A stretch of 64,000 bases of DNA from contig CAVOLM010000013.1 of the NCBI GenBank assembly GCA_963696675.1, forward strand, positions 1 to 64,000. The letters run 5' to 3'. Both the position numbers and the translations under genes were made by a program. The stretch is from DATBVX01 sp963696675. GTDB taxonomy: Bacteria; Pseudomonadota; Gammaproteobacteria; Steroidobacterales; Steroidobacteraceae. Position 1 is the first letter of the stretch; each line of letters begins with the position of its first letter. The notes under the pieces are model-generated. The model saw nothing but the letters and a program-made list of their open reading frames with translations, did not search any database and had not been told where the DNA came from. Positions 8,452 through 18,087 of the stretch are shown one piece after another.

Positions 8452-10709
8452 CTAGTTCTGCAGGATCTTGCTGCCCTTCATCGTGATGTCACTGTCGGCT
8501 TTCACGTTGATCTTGCCGCTGCCCTGGATCGTGATGTCCTTGCCTTTGATGGTGATGGTGCCGTCCTTCTTCATTGTGATGCTCGCGTCACCGGTCTTGA
8601 TCGTGACGGAATCTCCAGCATCTACCACCAGATTCTTCGCCACCTTCAGGTTGTCGTCTTTCCCTACGCTCGTGGTACGACCACCCGCGACGCTGTGAGT
8701 CTCATCGGCACCGACGCTCACCGATTGATTCTTCCCCACTGACACCGTTTCGTTGCCACTCACATTGACGGTGTGATTGCTGCCCACCTTCACCGAGCGG
8801 TTGGAGCCGATACTCAACGAATGATTGGCACCCACATTCACGGTCTGGTTCGCGCCGACGGTGATCGCCTGCATAGCACCGATCGTCACCTCTTGCGCGG
8901 CGCCGACGGTGATGGTCTCGTTGATGCCAACCGAATGCGTGCGTTGCAAGGCCACAGTTGCTGTCTCGCTGGCGCCCACCGCAATGTCTCGGTTTGAGCC
9001 GATGTCGATCTTCTCGTTCGAGCCTACTTTCTCCGTGCGGTTCGACCCGATCGTGATGTCCTCGTTGACACCTACTTTCTCCGTGCGGTTGTTCCCGATC
9101 GTGATCTTCTCGTCGTGACCGACGTCTTCGGTGCGGTCGTGCCCGATGGATACCGTCTCGTCGTTCTCGACGACCTCGTCCTGGTTCTTCTCCGCGTGAA
9201 TGTAGAGCTGCTCGGAGCCCTTCTTGTCCTCGAAGCGAATCTCGTTGAAATTGATCCGCGCCGCCCTTGGTGCTGCGGGTCTTGATGCCGCTTTGCGTGT
9301 TGTTGTCCGGCAGATTGTAGGGCGGCATCATGTCGGCGTTGTACACGCGACCGATGATGACCGGCTGATCGGGATCGCCTTCCAGGAAGCCGACGATCAC
9401 TTCCTGGCCGATGCGCGGAATGTGGATCGCGCCCCAGGCCTTGCCCGCCCACGCCTGCGCGACGCGAATCCAGCAGGAGCTGTTCTCGTCGAGTTTGCCG
9501 TCGCGATCCCAGTGGAACTGCACTTTCACGCGCGCATATTTGTCGGTGTAGATCTCCTCGCCCGACTTGCCGACGACAACGGCAGTCTGTGCGCCCTGCA
9601 CTACCGGCTTAGGTGTGCTCCTTTCGGGACGGTAGTGCGTCTTCGCATCAACGGTTTCAATCGAGATGTGAAACTCTTCGCCCAGCTGTCCACCGCCCGG
9701 TTCATAGCCATCCGTGCTCAGCGTGTATCGCGCGTCGGTGATCAGATACTCGATGTTCAGGTCCGGGCGCGGGTGCATGTCGAGCTTGAACCGCAGGCCG
9801 GGCGCCAGGCCCACCGCATCCCCGCGACCACGTGAGACCCTGTAAGGCGTCTGCAACTCCTGGATGCGGACCTTGGCGGTCACCTTGCTTTGCCCGGCAT
9901 CGAGCTTGGAGAGCTCGGCGGGGTAATCGAAAATTTCAAACGTCGCCTGTTCGTGTTTGCGCGCGATAGTTTCGGTGGCAGCAAGCGACTTGCGCGGCAC
10001 TTCAAAGTCGTAGTCCGTCGTCGCAAAGGCTCCGGGCCGCAGGCTGTAGGCATGCTCCCAGGAGTGGAAGTGATCACGTTCGCGCTGCGTGTCCGGCGTG
10101 CCCGGCGCGTAATACGGGACAACCGCATAGTCCTCGCCGTGTCTTGTGAGCCCTTGGGTCATCAGCCAGGACCATGGTGTTCTTGCCCTCTTCGTGCTCG
10201 AAGAAATAGTAGATGCCCTCCTGTTCGAGGAGACGACTCAGGAAGTTGAAGTCTGTCTCGCGGTATTGCACACAGTATTCCCACGGCTCGTACGTGCCGG
10301 ACAGCCGCAGGTCGTAGTGCGTGAAGCCGTATGCCTTCACGACCTCCTCATAGATGTCCGGGACGGTCTTCTCCTGGAAAATACGGCAATGGGACGTCCG
10401 AGTGAGGAACCAGTACCAGGGGCGCACGACGGCGCGGTACTCGAAGTATTGCTGCACCCAGCCGCCTTGAGAAAACTCGCTCACGAAGCCGTGGAAAAAA
10501 CGTTTCTTCCCGTTCGGCTGCAGCATCGAAATGGTGACGTCCTGGCCGAGGATCTTGTCGCCATCGAGATCTGGCTTCTCGCTCAGCAAGTCGAGGTGCC
10601 ACTCGTACGGCTCGCTTAGAGCTTCGCCGCCCTTCATTCGGCGCAGGAGCAGGACGTCCTTTCCAAAAGGACTTTTGATCTGGTAGACGCGATCGCTCTG
10701 CGTTGCCAT
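8452..10709 (-). CDS. vgrG: VgrG spike protein (TssI), two frame breaks
   Basis: Begins at an ATG at 10709 (MATQSDRVYQIKSPFGKDVL) and ends at 8452, about 750 residues if read across breaks near 10135 and 9262 (the second is one extra G in GGCGCGG). The gp27-like N-terminal half has QDVTISMLQPNGKKRFFHGF and YETDFNFLSRLLEQEGIYYF-type motifs; the gp5 OB-fold region has DKYARVKVQFHWDRDG, SSCWIRVAQAWAG and QEVIVGFLEGDPDQPVI. Beyond FNEIRFEDKKGSEQLYIHAE the needle is a long run of 8-residue beta repeats (see the repeat entry) ending in TMKGSKILQN, with no extra C-terminal effector domain. VgrG caps the Hcp tube and carries the effectors encoded on both sides. The GH24 gene is 27 bases upstream. Confidence 0.88.
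8640..9175 (-). repeat. Tandem 8-codon repeats encoding the VgrG beta-helix needle
   Basis: About twenty imperfect 8-residue units follow one another in the third VgrG frame, with the pattern x-T/S-x-x-V/I-G-x-N/D: for example RTEKVGSN, TITVGAAQ, TVNVGANH, SLSIGSNR, TVNVSGNE, SVSVGKNQ. Each unit is 24 bases. The period and the Val/Ile-Gly-polar pattern are those of the gp5-type trimeric beta-helix. The units are degenerate at DNA level but similar enough for mis-assembly to change the copy number, so the repeat count should not be taken as exact. Confidence 0.85.
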
Positions 10710-10736
10710 GTGTAGCTGCCGAAATGCCCGATATGC

Positions 10737-11639
10737 CTAAAGATCCGCTCCGGCCCTTTCCACGCGATGCATCGAATCAAGGGCGCGCGATTCCTCAGAC
10801 AGCCGGAGCAACAAGCCGCTTGCTTCCTGCATTCTGCGGTCGCTCAATTCCGAACTCGTAACGTGCTTTCCGCCCCGCCTGATCTTGTTGTACTCGAGGA
10901 GCTTGCTCTTGATGATTTCCTGCGCCCGTTTCCGCTCATGGTGAGCACCGTGACTCGCAACCGACCAGTGCTGTGCCACTCGAAACACGGCACGCCGCGG
11001 TGTGTTGAACGCGAGCTGTACCAGCAAGTCGAATTCGTATTGCGAGATTGCTTCCTCCCCCAGTGCGCGGCGCACGACCGCCTCGTAGATCGGAAGGTCT
11101 TTGCGAAAGACTGTCATGGGTTGCAATGAAAGCAGTCTCAGCTCTTCGCGCACCATCGACTCCGCGCGACTTCCAAAGTCCGCCTTGGCAACCTCGGTTG
11201 CCGCATTTGCCATCTTCTGTCGATCGGATGCGCCGAGCTGCAGTAGTACGTTGCGGCCGAGGAACTTCATGCGCGCCGAGCGGCTGCCGTCGCCGGACCG
11301 GAACAAGCCGACACGCACGAGTTCGCCCCGAGTTTTTTCGAGCTGGGCTGCCGCGACCAGGAGGAATGAGGGCGCGTTGTCGTTCCTGATCTCGTGAATC
11401 TTGTGCCCGATTCCATAGGTTCCGACGCCCGCGATATCCACGTAGAAGCCCGGAATCTCCAGCTCTCTAGAGATCAGGCTGGCGACCCCGGCGTCACTCA
11501 TGCACAGCGTTGGGTCGTTGCAGCTGTAGAGCCTGTCCACACCCACATTTTTTCTTGCCTCACTCAGCAGCGATTGCTGCTGCGCGAAGCTTCGGTGATC
11601 GGGCGTTTCCCGATTTGTATCGAACGTGTTGGTACCCAT
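10737..11639 (-). CDS. GH24 (T4-lysozyme-like) muramidase, candidate T6SS effector
   Basis: 300 residues from an ATG at 11639 (MGTNTFDTNRETPDH). Residues about 50-90 carry the glycoside hydrolase family 24 core: E59 in LISRELE, D68 in FYVDIAG and T74 in GVGTYGIGH. The distances E-9-D-6-T are those of the T4 lysozyme triad (E11, D20, T26), and GIGH is identical to T4. A second family segment, QYEFDLLVQLAFN at about residues 198-210, corresponds to the Q-x-x-F/A-L-x-x-F-x-F-N helix of GH24 enzymes. There is no signal peptide or holin, and the gene sits between tssH and vgrG, so the likely role is a peptidoglycan-degrading effector delivered by this T6SS. No obvious lysozyme inhibitor gene is adjacent. 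The C-terminal 80 residues are basic and of unknown function. Confidence 0.78.
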   Translation of the reverse strand: MGTNTFDTNRETPDHRSFAQQQSLLSEARKNVGVDRLYSCNDPTLCMSDAGVASLISRELEIPGFYVDIAGVGTYGIGHKIHEIRNDNAPSFLLVAAAQLEKTRGELVRVGLFRSGDGSRSARMKFLGRNVLLQLGASDRQKMANAATEVAKADFGSRAESMVREELRLLSLQPMTVFRKDLPIYEAVVRRALGEEAISQYEFDLLVQLAFNTPRRAVFRVAQHWSVASHGAHHERKRAQEIIKSKLLEYNKIRRGGKHVTSSELSDRRMQEASGLLLRLSEESRALDSMHRVERAGADL

Positions 11640-11651
11640 TGCCGCCGTACC

Positions 11652-14426
11652 TCAGAACGTATAGGCGAAGTCCCCGTCACGGACTGTCATCGTGATATTG
11701 GATAGCCGTGTACCGCCGGAGATTCTCGACAGGATCTCGTGGCTGATCCGCGGCAGCACAGAGTTGGTCAGGATTGCATCGATCATGCGTCCGCCGCTCT
11801 CCGGTTCAGTGCAGCGTGCGGCGACGAGCTTCACGACTGCATCGTCGTACGCGAGTTCGAACCCATGATTCTGCTGGATGCGAGCAACCACGCGGTCCAG
11901 CTGCAAGCGGATGATCCGGCCAAGCACCGCATCGCTCAGCGGATAATAAGGAATGGCGACGAGGCGGCCGAGAAGCGCCGGTGGGAAAGTCTTCAGGAGC
12001 GGGGCGCGCAGTGCCTTGGCCACCCCCTGTGGCTCAGGCAGGAGTTCCGGGTCTTTACACATGTTCATGATGAGATCGGTGCCGACATTGGTCGTCAGGA
12101 TGATGAGCGTGTTTTTGAAATCGATCAGCCGCCCTTCGCCGTCCTCCATCATCCCCTTGTCGAAGACCTGAAAAAAGATCTCATGCACATCCGTATGCGC
12201 CTTCTCCACCTCGTCGAGCAGCACAACGCTATAGGGGCGGCGACGCACTGCCTCTGTGAGCACACCACCTTCACCGTATCCGACGTATCCCGGTGGCGCG
12301 CCTTTCAGCGTCGAGACGGTGTGCGCCTCCTGGAATTCACTCATATTGATCGTAATGAGATTCTGCTCGCCGCCGTACATGGCTTCCGCCAGCGCGAGAG
12401 CGGTTTCGGTCTTTCCGACGCCAGACGGGCCCGCCAGCATGAACACTCCGATAGGCTTGTTTGGATTCTCCAGGCCGGCACGCGCCGTTTGAATGCGTTT
12501 CGTGATCATTTCGAGCGCGTGATCCTGCCCAACTACGCGCTGGCCCAATGTGCTCGCCAGTTTGAGCACCGCCCCCACTTCGTCCTTCACCATTCGCCCA
12601 ACGGGAATTCCGGTCCAGTCCGCCACGACGGAACCCACCGCACGTTCATCGACGCTGGGTAGCATGAGCGGACGTTCGCCTTGCAGCTCCGCGAGCTTCG
12701 CCTGCAATTCCTTCAAGCGCTCTCGGGCGGCATTTTGCTCACTAGCAGACATGGTTGGTTTGCCCGCCGATTCGCCGCTTGCTGACGCGACCGACTTCGG
12801 CGTGGTTGGAGGGTCTGGACGTTCCGATTCCTTGGCCGATGCACCGCCGCCTGACGGAGCATCAGCCTTGCCAGTCGCCTCGCGCAATTTCGCACGCAAG
12901 GCGAGTATCTCGTCGACGACCTCTTTCTCGCGGGCCCAGGCTGCTCGAAGCTCTTCGAGAGCTGCCGTCTCACGAACCAGCGATTGCTCAACGCGTGCCG
13001 CGCGATCCGTCACATCGACACCAATCGCGCCCTCCCGTTCGATGATTCCACGTTCAACCTGCAACCCCTCAATGCGTCGTTGGCAGTCTTCGACTTGTGC
13101 AGGAGTTGCATGGTGACTGATGGCGACGCGCGCACAGGCCGTATCGAGGAGGCTCACCGACTTGTCCGGCAGTTGGCGATCCGCAATGTATCGATGCGCG
13201 AGCTTCACGGCCGCCTCAATCCCTTCATCCAGCACTTGCACGCGATGATGCTTTTCCATGACGGAGACGAGTCCACGCATCATCAGCACGGCCTTCGCCT
13301 CTTCGGGTTCTTCGATCTTCACAGTCTGGAAGCGACGCGTGAGCGCGGGGTCCTTTTCGATGTATTTCTTGTATTCGGCCCACGTCGTCGCGCCGATCGT
13401 GCGCAGCGTACCGCGCGCGAGCGCGGGTTTAAGCAAGTTCGCGGCATCGCCCGTGCCCGCTGCACCGCCTGCTCCGACGAGCGTGTGCACCTCATCGATG
13501 AACAGCACAATCGGTTTCGCCGAGGCATGCACTTCGTCCATCACCTGGCGCAAGCGCTGCTCGAACTCCCCCTTCATGCTGGCGCCGGCCTGCAGCAGGC
13601 CGATGTCCAAGGTGAGTAGCGAGACGTTCTTGAGCATCGGTGGCACATCTCCCGATGCGATTCGGCGCGCAAATCCCTCGACCACGGCGGTCTTGCCCAC
13701 GCCAGCCTCACCGGTGAGCAGCGGATTGTTCTGCCTTCGCCGCATCAGGATATCGATGATCTGTCGAATCTCATCGTCGCGCCCGACGACCGGATCGATC
13801 TTGCCCAGCTTTGCTTGTTCCGTGAGATCCACGGTGAAGCGCTTGAGCGCTTCCTGTTTGCCCATCTGCGCGGGCGCCATCGCGCCGCTCGCTTCGCCCG
13901 GCTCCGCCTGGGCGCCCAGCGAGGTGCCGTCTTTCGCACTCAGCGCGGCTTCCGGAGAGTTCGTCGTGATCTGCGCGAATTCGTCGACCAGCTGATCCGG
14001 TTTGATCTTTTCGAATTCGCGCGACATGCCCGTCAGCACGCTGCGCAGCCCCGGCTTTTTGAGCAGCGCGGCAATGACGTGACCGGTGCGAACTTGCGAA
14101 TCACCGAACTTGAGCGTCGACCACAGCCACGCCTCCTCGACGGCATTGACGAGATGCACGGACAGATCGGAGATTGCCGTCGCGCCCCGTGGCAAGCGAT
14201 CGAGGGTCGTCGTGAGATCCTGCGCCAGGCGGCCTGCGTCCAGCTCGAACGCGCGCACGATGGAGTGCACGTCGGAGTTCTGCAGCTGCACGACCTGGTG
14301 AATCCAGTGAACCAGCTCGACGTACGGATTACCGCGCAGTTTGCAAAAGACCGTCGCACCCTCAACGGCCTTGTAGCCGACATTGTTCAGCTTGCCGAAA
14401 AGCGCGACGCGGCTGATATCACTCAT
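11652..14426 (-). CDS. tssH: T6SS sheath-disassembly ATPase TssH (ClpV)
   Basis: 924 residues from an ATG at 14426 (MSDISRVALFGKLNNVGYKA), unbroken. The order is the ClpV one: N-terminal double Clp_N repeat (1-150), first AAA module with Walker A GEAGVGKT (239-246) and Walker B VLFIDEVHTLVGAGG, an M-domain coiled region with a Ser/Ala/Pro-rich insert (GKADAPSGGGASAKES), and a second AAA module with GPSGVGKT and VVLLDEVEKAH. ClpV extracts and recycles contracted TssB/TssC sheath. The gene follows tssG by 24 bases on the same strand. Confidence 0.96.
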   Translation of the reverse strand: MSDISRVALFGKLNNVGYKAVEGATVFCKLRGNPYVELVHWIHQVVQLQNSDVHSIVRAFELDAGRLAQDLTTTLDRLPRGATAISDLSVHLVNAVEEAWLWSTLKFGDSQVRTGHVIAALLKKPGLRSVLTGMSREFEKIKPDQLVDEFAQITTNSPEAALSAKDGTSLGAQAEPGEASGAMAPAQMGKQEALKRFTVDLTEQAKLGKIDPVVGRDDEIRQIIDILMRRRQNNPLLTGEAGVGKTAVVEGFARRIASGDVPPMLKNVSLLTLDIGLLQAGASMKGEFEQRLRQVMDEVHASAKPIVLFIDEVHTLVGAGGAAGTGDAANLLKPALARGTLRTIGATTWAEYKKYIEKDPALTRRFQTVKIEEPEEAKAVLMMRGLVSVMEKHHRVQVLDEGIEAAVKLAHRYIADRQLPDKSVSLLDTACARVAISHHATPAQVEDCQRRIEGLQVERGIIEREGAIGVDVTDRAARVEQSLVRETAALEELRAAWAREKEVVDEILALRAKLREATGKADAPSGGGASAKESERPDPPTTPKSVASASGESAGKPTMSASEQNAARERLKELQAKLAELQGERPLMLPSVDERAVGSVVADWTGIPVGRMVKDEVGAVLKLASTLGQRVVGQDHALEMITKRIQTARAGLENPNKPIGVFMLAGPSGVGKTETALALAEAMYGGEQNLITINMSEFQEAHTVSTLKGAPPGYVGYGEGGVLTEAVRRRPYSVVLLDEVEKAHTDVHEIFFQVFDKGMMEDGEGRLIDFKNTLIILTTNVGTDLIMNMCKDPELLPEPQGVAKALRAPLLKTFPPALLGRLVAIPYYPLSDAVLGRIIRLQLDRVVARIQQNHGFELAYDDAVVKLVAARCTEPESGGRMIDAILTNSVLPRISHEILSRISGGTRLSNITMTVRDGDFAYTF

Positions 14427-14450
14427 ATCATTCTCACTCCGTAGACCCGG

Positions 14451-15479
14451 CTACATCGGCGCTGCAGGCCGGGAACCTTCGATAGTCGCGTCCCGCGCAA
14501 CCTTGTCACGCGGGCCGAGCCACGTCGTCCAGCCCAGCCAGCCACTCTGACCCAGCCGAATCGGCGGCAGGTCTGTCCGCTCCAGGAGGAGTCGCACATG
14601 CCAAGACCATTGTTCATTCGTGAACAGCCGCACGATTGCCTTGAGCTGCTCGAGCCCGCGTGAACCGGGCAGAAAATTCACGAAGTCCGCGATGCGTAGC
14701 GGGCCGAGCGCAATCTCGAATCGCGACTGACACTGCCAGGTGCTATTGCCGAGCGTAGCGCCGGCCCCCAGGAGTGCATGCTCAGGCGTGCGTGCAAGCC
14801 GGCACCAGGCATCGGGGGCGATGTCGAGCCACGCGCCTGCGAAGGGAATGACCTCGACCGCGAGCTCAAAGTATTCCGTCAGGATCTGCTCCAACGCGGC
14901 CCCGGAGCGCGTATGCGGCGCGAACAACCCGACCCGTGAGAGCTTCGCATAGTCGGGTACGGCATCGCGCTCGCGTGCGCCAACGGCTCCGATACCGATA
15001 AGGGCTCCCAAGTACAGTCGGAATTGATCCGTGCCAGGCCGATCGAAGCTCGCGCATGGGTCCGCATTCGCCCACGCGCGATAAAAGAGCGAGGCAAACC
15101 GGTGCTGGAACGTGTTGATGAAGTCGGCGAGTGCCGGATCATCGAGCTGACGCTCTCGGGAATAGGCGAGCTCCGTCAAGTGCAGCGGCAGCGCGCCATT
15201 CGGGCCAAACACACCGAACCCGAGCTGCTGGAGCTCAGGCACTTCGCCATCCTTCGCGTCGAATGCCAGAACGTCGGCTGGTGCGAAGTACAGATGCGGC
15301 TGCTGCGTGATGCGCACCCCATCGTCGGCCGCCTTGCGCGATTCGCCGAGCCGAGGCCTTTGCGCATGCGTCTGCTCGATGAGCCGCAGTGCACCGAAGA
15401 GCGTATAGCGCTCAGGCGTCCTGCGCAGCTCATCGAGCGGCGTCAAAGAACCTGTCTCGTCCCGATCCGCACTGGCCAT
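14451..15479 (-). CDS. tssG: T6SS baseplate protein TssG
   Basis: 342 residues from an ATG at 15479 (MASADRDETGSLTPLDELRR). Family landmarks are FGALRLIEQTHAQRPRLGES near the N-terminus, QLGFGVFGPNGALPLHLTEL (family G-P-x-G-x-L-P-x-H-x-T), ADFINTFQHRFASLFYRAWA, and the late FELAVEVIPF and LGNSTWQCQSRFEIALGPL segments. TssG joins two TssF copies and TssE in the wedge of the T6SS baseplate. Its start lies 36 bases inside tssF, so the two are translationally coupled. Confidence 0.95.
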   Translation of the reverse strand: MASADRDETGSLTPLDELRRTPERYTLFGALRLIEQTHAQRPRLGESRKAADDGVRITQQPHLYFAPADVLAFDAKDGEVPELQQLGFGVFGPNGALPLHLTELAYSRERQLDDPALADFINTFQHRFASLFYRAWANADPCASFDRPGTDQFRLYLGALIGIGAVGARERDAVPDYAKLSRVGLFAPHTRSGAALEQILTEYFELAVEVIPFAGAWLDIAPDAWCRLARTPEHALLGAGATLGNSTWQCQSRFEIALGPLRIADFVNFLPGSRGLEQLKAIVRLFTNEQWSWHVRLLLERTDLPPIRLGQSGWLGWTTWLGPRDKVARDATIEGSRPAAPM

Positions 15480-17305
15480 TGCTTGATCTCACCGCGCGAT
15501 GCCGACAGCAGTCGCAGCTGAGTAAAGGAATTCAGACTCACGTAGCGCCCGAAGAAACGCTCCAGCGCCGCCCCGATTGTCAGAAGCCCGGTGCCTTCAA
15601 ACGCCGCGTCGTCCAGCGTCAGGTTGATGCGCAGTCCGCGTCCGTGGCTGATGGGTCCCGGCACCGGCATGCGACGCACCACTGGTTCAAAACTGACGTC
15701 GCGCACTCCTTCGATCTGCCGTGCCGCGACGCTGTCGTTCTGATCCGCGTACAGCGTGAGGAAATCGCGCAGCAGCTCGATGCCCTGTGACTCGAGCGAA
15801 AGGTAGTTGAGCGACAGGTGACTCACGAGGCGCCAAGCCGTCTCGCCGTACGCCGGGGCCGCGCGCGGCAATGTTGGGCCGGTAATGCACCGAATGGCTG
15901 CCACGGGCGCACCGCTCTCGAGCACGAAGTCTGTTCGTCCCTTGCCGAAGCTTGTCCGGATGGGCAGATCACGATTGGTGCACCACGCCTGCACATCGGC
16001 CTGCCGCGCTTCGCCTCGCTCGAATCGGCCTGCGGAATCCACCACCGACATGAAACATTCCGTACCTAGGTAGCTGGTGCGCTCGCCGGTGCGAGTCTGT
16101 CGTGTGGACAGCAGCCGCGGACGGCGTTGTATCGTGTAGTAGGCGCGCTGCTCGTTTGCAGCGGAGCGGTGCGTAGCGGTGTAGAACGGCGCAATCGGGA
16201 AGTTGTCTTCACCGGCCCGCATGATGCCCGTCACCTTCTCAATGTTGTAAACCTCGAAATCCTGCGGTCGGTTGCGGTCGGGCAGCACGTGATGCTCGAC
16301 GTCGTGGCCGTCGAGCTCGAGGCGATCGCAACTCTTGGGAAACAGGTTCAATACCGGCGAGCAGTTGAGCCTGAACTGGCTTGCGTCGAGCGCGTTCTCC
16401 AGCACCGGTTGAATACGGTCCAGGAATATCAGGAGTTCGACTTCTTCAGTTGCACAAGTGCGCAGCGCAGGCTTCAGGCCTTTTAAACCGAAGAACTGAA
16501 AGCGCTCCGGCAGCATGAAATATTCCTGCAGCAGCCTGAAGCCGGCGAAGCCGGAGCGCGAAAGAGGCAGAAGAGCAGCGCCGTCGTCGAATCCCACTTC
16601 GATAACGCTGGCGGCCGGTAGAGTCGTTCCGTGACCGATCGCCGGCAAGGCACGAACGCAAAGCCCCGTGCAATTCGCGAGAATCTGCTCGTGCAATCGT
16701 GACGCGATGCCGGGGGTCGCCTTCAAGTGGAAGTCGAGTGAGTCGATTGGAAGCGCCGCGAAAGTTATCCCTGCCGCAGCCTTGAGGCGAAGGCGTATGG
16801 CTGCCTTGGTGCGCGCATCCGCCAGCAGCCCCTGCGTGCTGAGAGCGCCGGCACCGGAGAGGTATCGCGCCTCGACGACCGCAACCGGCCATAACGTGAC
16901 GGCCTGTGCAGTGCGGAACTCGCACGCCGTACGTTCGCCCTTACCAAGCGGCGTCTTCAAAGAGCTGCCGCGTTCTATGCGGACACCTTCCTTGAGCGAA
17001 CCCTCTTCCATGTCCGGTACGAACTCTACGATTGCCGTCGATGGGACCGGCGCCAGAAATCCCGGATACACGAGCTCCAGCAACTGCTGCGTGAAGTCCG
17101 GATGGCGGGCATCGAGTTTCAATTGCACGCGCGCGGCGAGCAGCGCAAAGCCCTCCAGCAAACGCTCGACGTATGGATCCGCGCAGTCGAGGCCGTCGAG
17201 TCCCAGGCGCGCGGCGACCCGTGGATAGGCGCGCGCGAACTCAGCACCCGTCTCGCGCATGAATTGCAGTTCGCGGTTGTAGTAGTCGAGCAGCCTGGAA
17301 TCCAT
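15443..17305 (-). CDS. tssF: T6SS baseplate protein TssF
   Basis: 620 residues from an ATG at 17305. The opening MDSRLLDYYNRELQFMRETG and FARAYPRVAARLGL are the hallmark of TssF (VC_A0110/ImpG family), followed by DPYVERLLEGFALLAARVQL and YPGFLAPVPSTAIVEF. The C-terminal part has RGLRINLTLDDAAFEGTGLL and LERFFGRYVSLNSFTQLRL, also characteristic. No frame break. TssF is the major wedge protein of the baseplate. The stop of tssE lies 1 base upstream of the ATG. Confidence 0.95.
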   Translation of the reverse strand: MDSRLLDYYNRELQFMRETGAEFARAYPRVAARLGLDGLDCADPYVERLLEGFALLAARVQLKLDARHPDFTQQLLELVYPGFLAPVPSTAIVEFVPDMEEGSLKEGVRIERGSSLKTPLGKGERTACEFRTAQAVTLWPVAVVEARYLSGAGALSTQGLLADARTKAAIRLRLKAAAGITFAALPIDSLDFHLKATPGIASRLHEQILANCTGLCVRALPAIGHGTTLPAASVIEVGFDDGAALLPLSRSGFAGFRLLQEYFMLPERFQFFGLKGLKPALRTCATEEVELLIFLDRIQPVLENALDASQFRLNCSPVLNLFPKSCDRLELDGHDVEHHVLPDRNRPQDFEVYNIEKVTGIMRAGEDNFPIAPFYTATHRSAANEQRAYYTIQRRPRLLSTRQTRTGERTSYLGTECFMSVVDSAGRFERGEARQADVQAWCTNRDLPIRTSFGKGRTDFVLESGAPVAAIRCITGPTLPRAAPAYGETAWRLVSHLSLNYLSLESQGIELLRDFLTLYADQNDSVAARQIEGVRDVSFEPVVRRMPVPGPISHGRGLRINLTLDDAAFEGTGLLTIGAALERFFGRYVSLNSFTQLRLLSASRGEIKQWPVRIGTRQVL

Positions 17306-17306
17306 G

Positions 17307-18074
17307 CTAGGTTCCGCGGTCTTCAGCGACCGTCACGTCACCGCTCACCACATCGATTGTCGTGCGCAGCTGCAGGTGCTGCGACACCGGCTGTCCCCAG
17401 AGCTCGGCTTCGATCGTGAACTCGAGGGTACCGTCATCCTCACCTTCTCTCGGCGGCCGCGGACTGACACGCACACCGCTCAGGCGAGGTTCGAACGACT
17501 CGATCGCACGGCGCAGGCCTTCCGCAGCCTTGCTCTGATCTATAGACGATGCCATGCGTCCGGCGAATGATGGCAGGCCATAGTTGAGTACGGATGCCGC
17601 CACATAGGGCACGTGACCAAGATCCTGCTCTGAATCCAGGTTCACGGAATTGAAGAGCCATCCCAGATCACGGTACACACATTCGCGCAGCTTGCGCATG
17701 GAGATCATGCGGCGGTCGGCGGATTCGAGCTCGACGTTCGGCACGACGTGAGAATCGAAACTCGCAAAAGACTGCAGCGCTACACCATCCGGAGCACCGG
17801 GCGGCCTGACGATGAGCGAGCGCAATTGCGCCGGGCTGGTGTGCTCGCGCGACGCCGTACAGTGCAGCTCGAGGGTGCTTCCCAGGCGCGCGTGCTTTTG
17901 CAACACGAGCCCCTGGCCGCGCAGAATATCGGTGAACGCCTCGGGCGAAAGCGCGAGTTGTTCGAGCAGCTCGATGCTCGTTGTTACTTCGACGAGGACA
18001 ACCGAGCGTTCATCGTCAATCAGGCGGTCGAGCAGCGCGGGTTGCAGCCGGTCGGTGAGCCCCAGTTCTGACAT
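17307..18074 (-). CDS. tssE: T6SS baseplate protein TssE (gp25-like), unusually long
   Basis: Start chosen at the ATG at 18074 (MSELGLTDRLQPALLDRLID); an upstream in-frame start overlaps tagJ with non-coding-like sequence. The family's ALLDRLIDDE motif stands at residues 13-22, and the gp25 core lies at the C-terminus: LRECVYRDLGWLFNSVN, AASVLNYGLPSFAG, IESFEPRLSGVRVSPRPP. About 100 residues with no TssE match separate the two (ELLEQLALSPEAFTDILRGQ onward), giving 255 residues where about 140-180 is normal. The frame is open throughout, so this is a real insertion and not a break. TssE is the small wedge component that initiates sheath polymerisation. Confidence 0.9.
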   Translation of the reverse strand: MSELGLTDRLQPALLDRLIDDERSVVLVEVTTSIELLEQLALSPEAFTDILRGQGLVLQKHARLGSTLELHCTASREHTSPAQLRSLIVRPPGAPDGVALQSFASFDSHVVPNVELESADRRMISMRKLRECVYRDLGWLFNSVNLDSEQDLGHVPYVAASVLNYGLPSFAGRMASSIDQSKAAEGLRRAIESFEPRLSGVRVSPRPPREGEDDGTLEFTIEAELWGQPVSQHLQLRTTIDVVSGDVTVAEDRGT

Positions 18075-18087
18075 GGCTGTGCGGCGC

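Noticed and set aside
8640..9175. Regular 24-base repeats that could suggest a CRISPR array
   Set aside because: The repeats are degenerate, have no spacers, are in frame and encode the VgrG beta-helix.
11739..12662. A 307-codon plus-strand open frame inside tssH
   Set aside because: Shadow of an intact ClpV with Walker motifs on the other strand; no supporting motif or start context.
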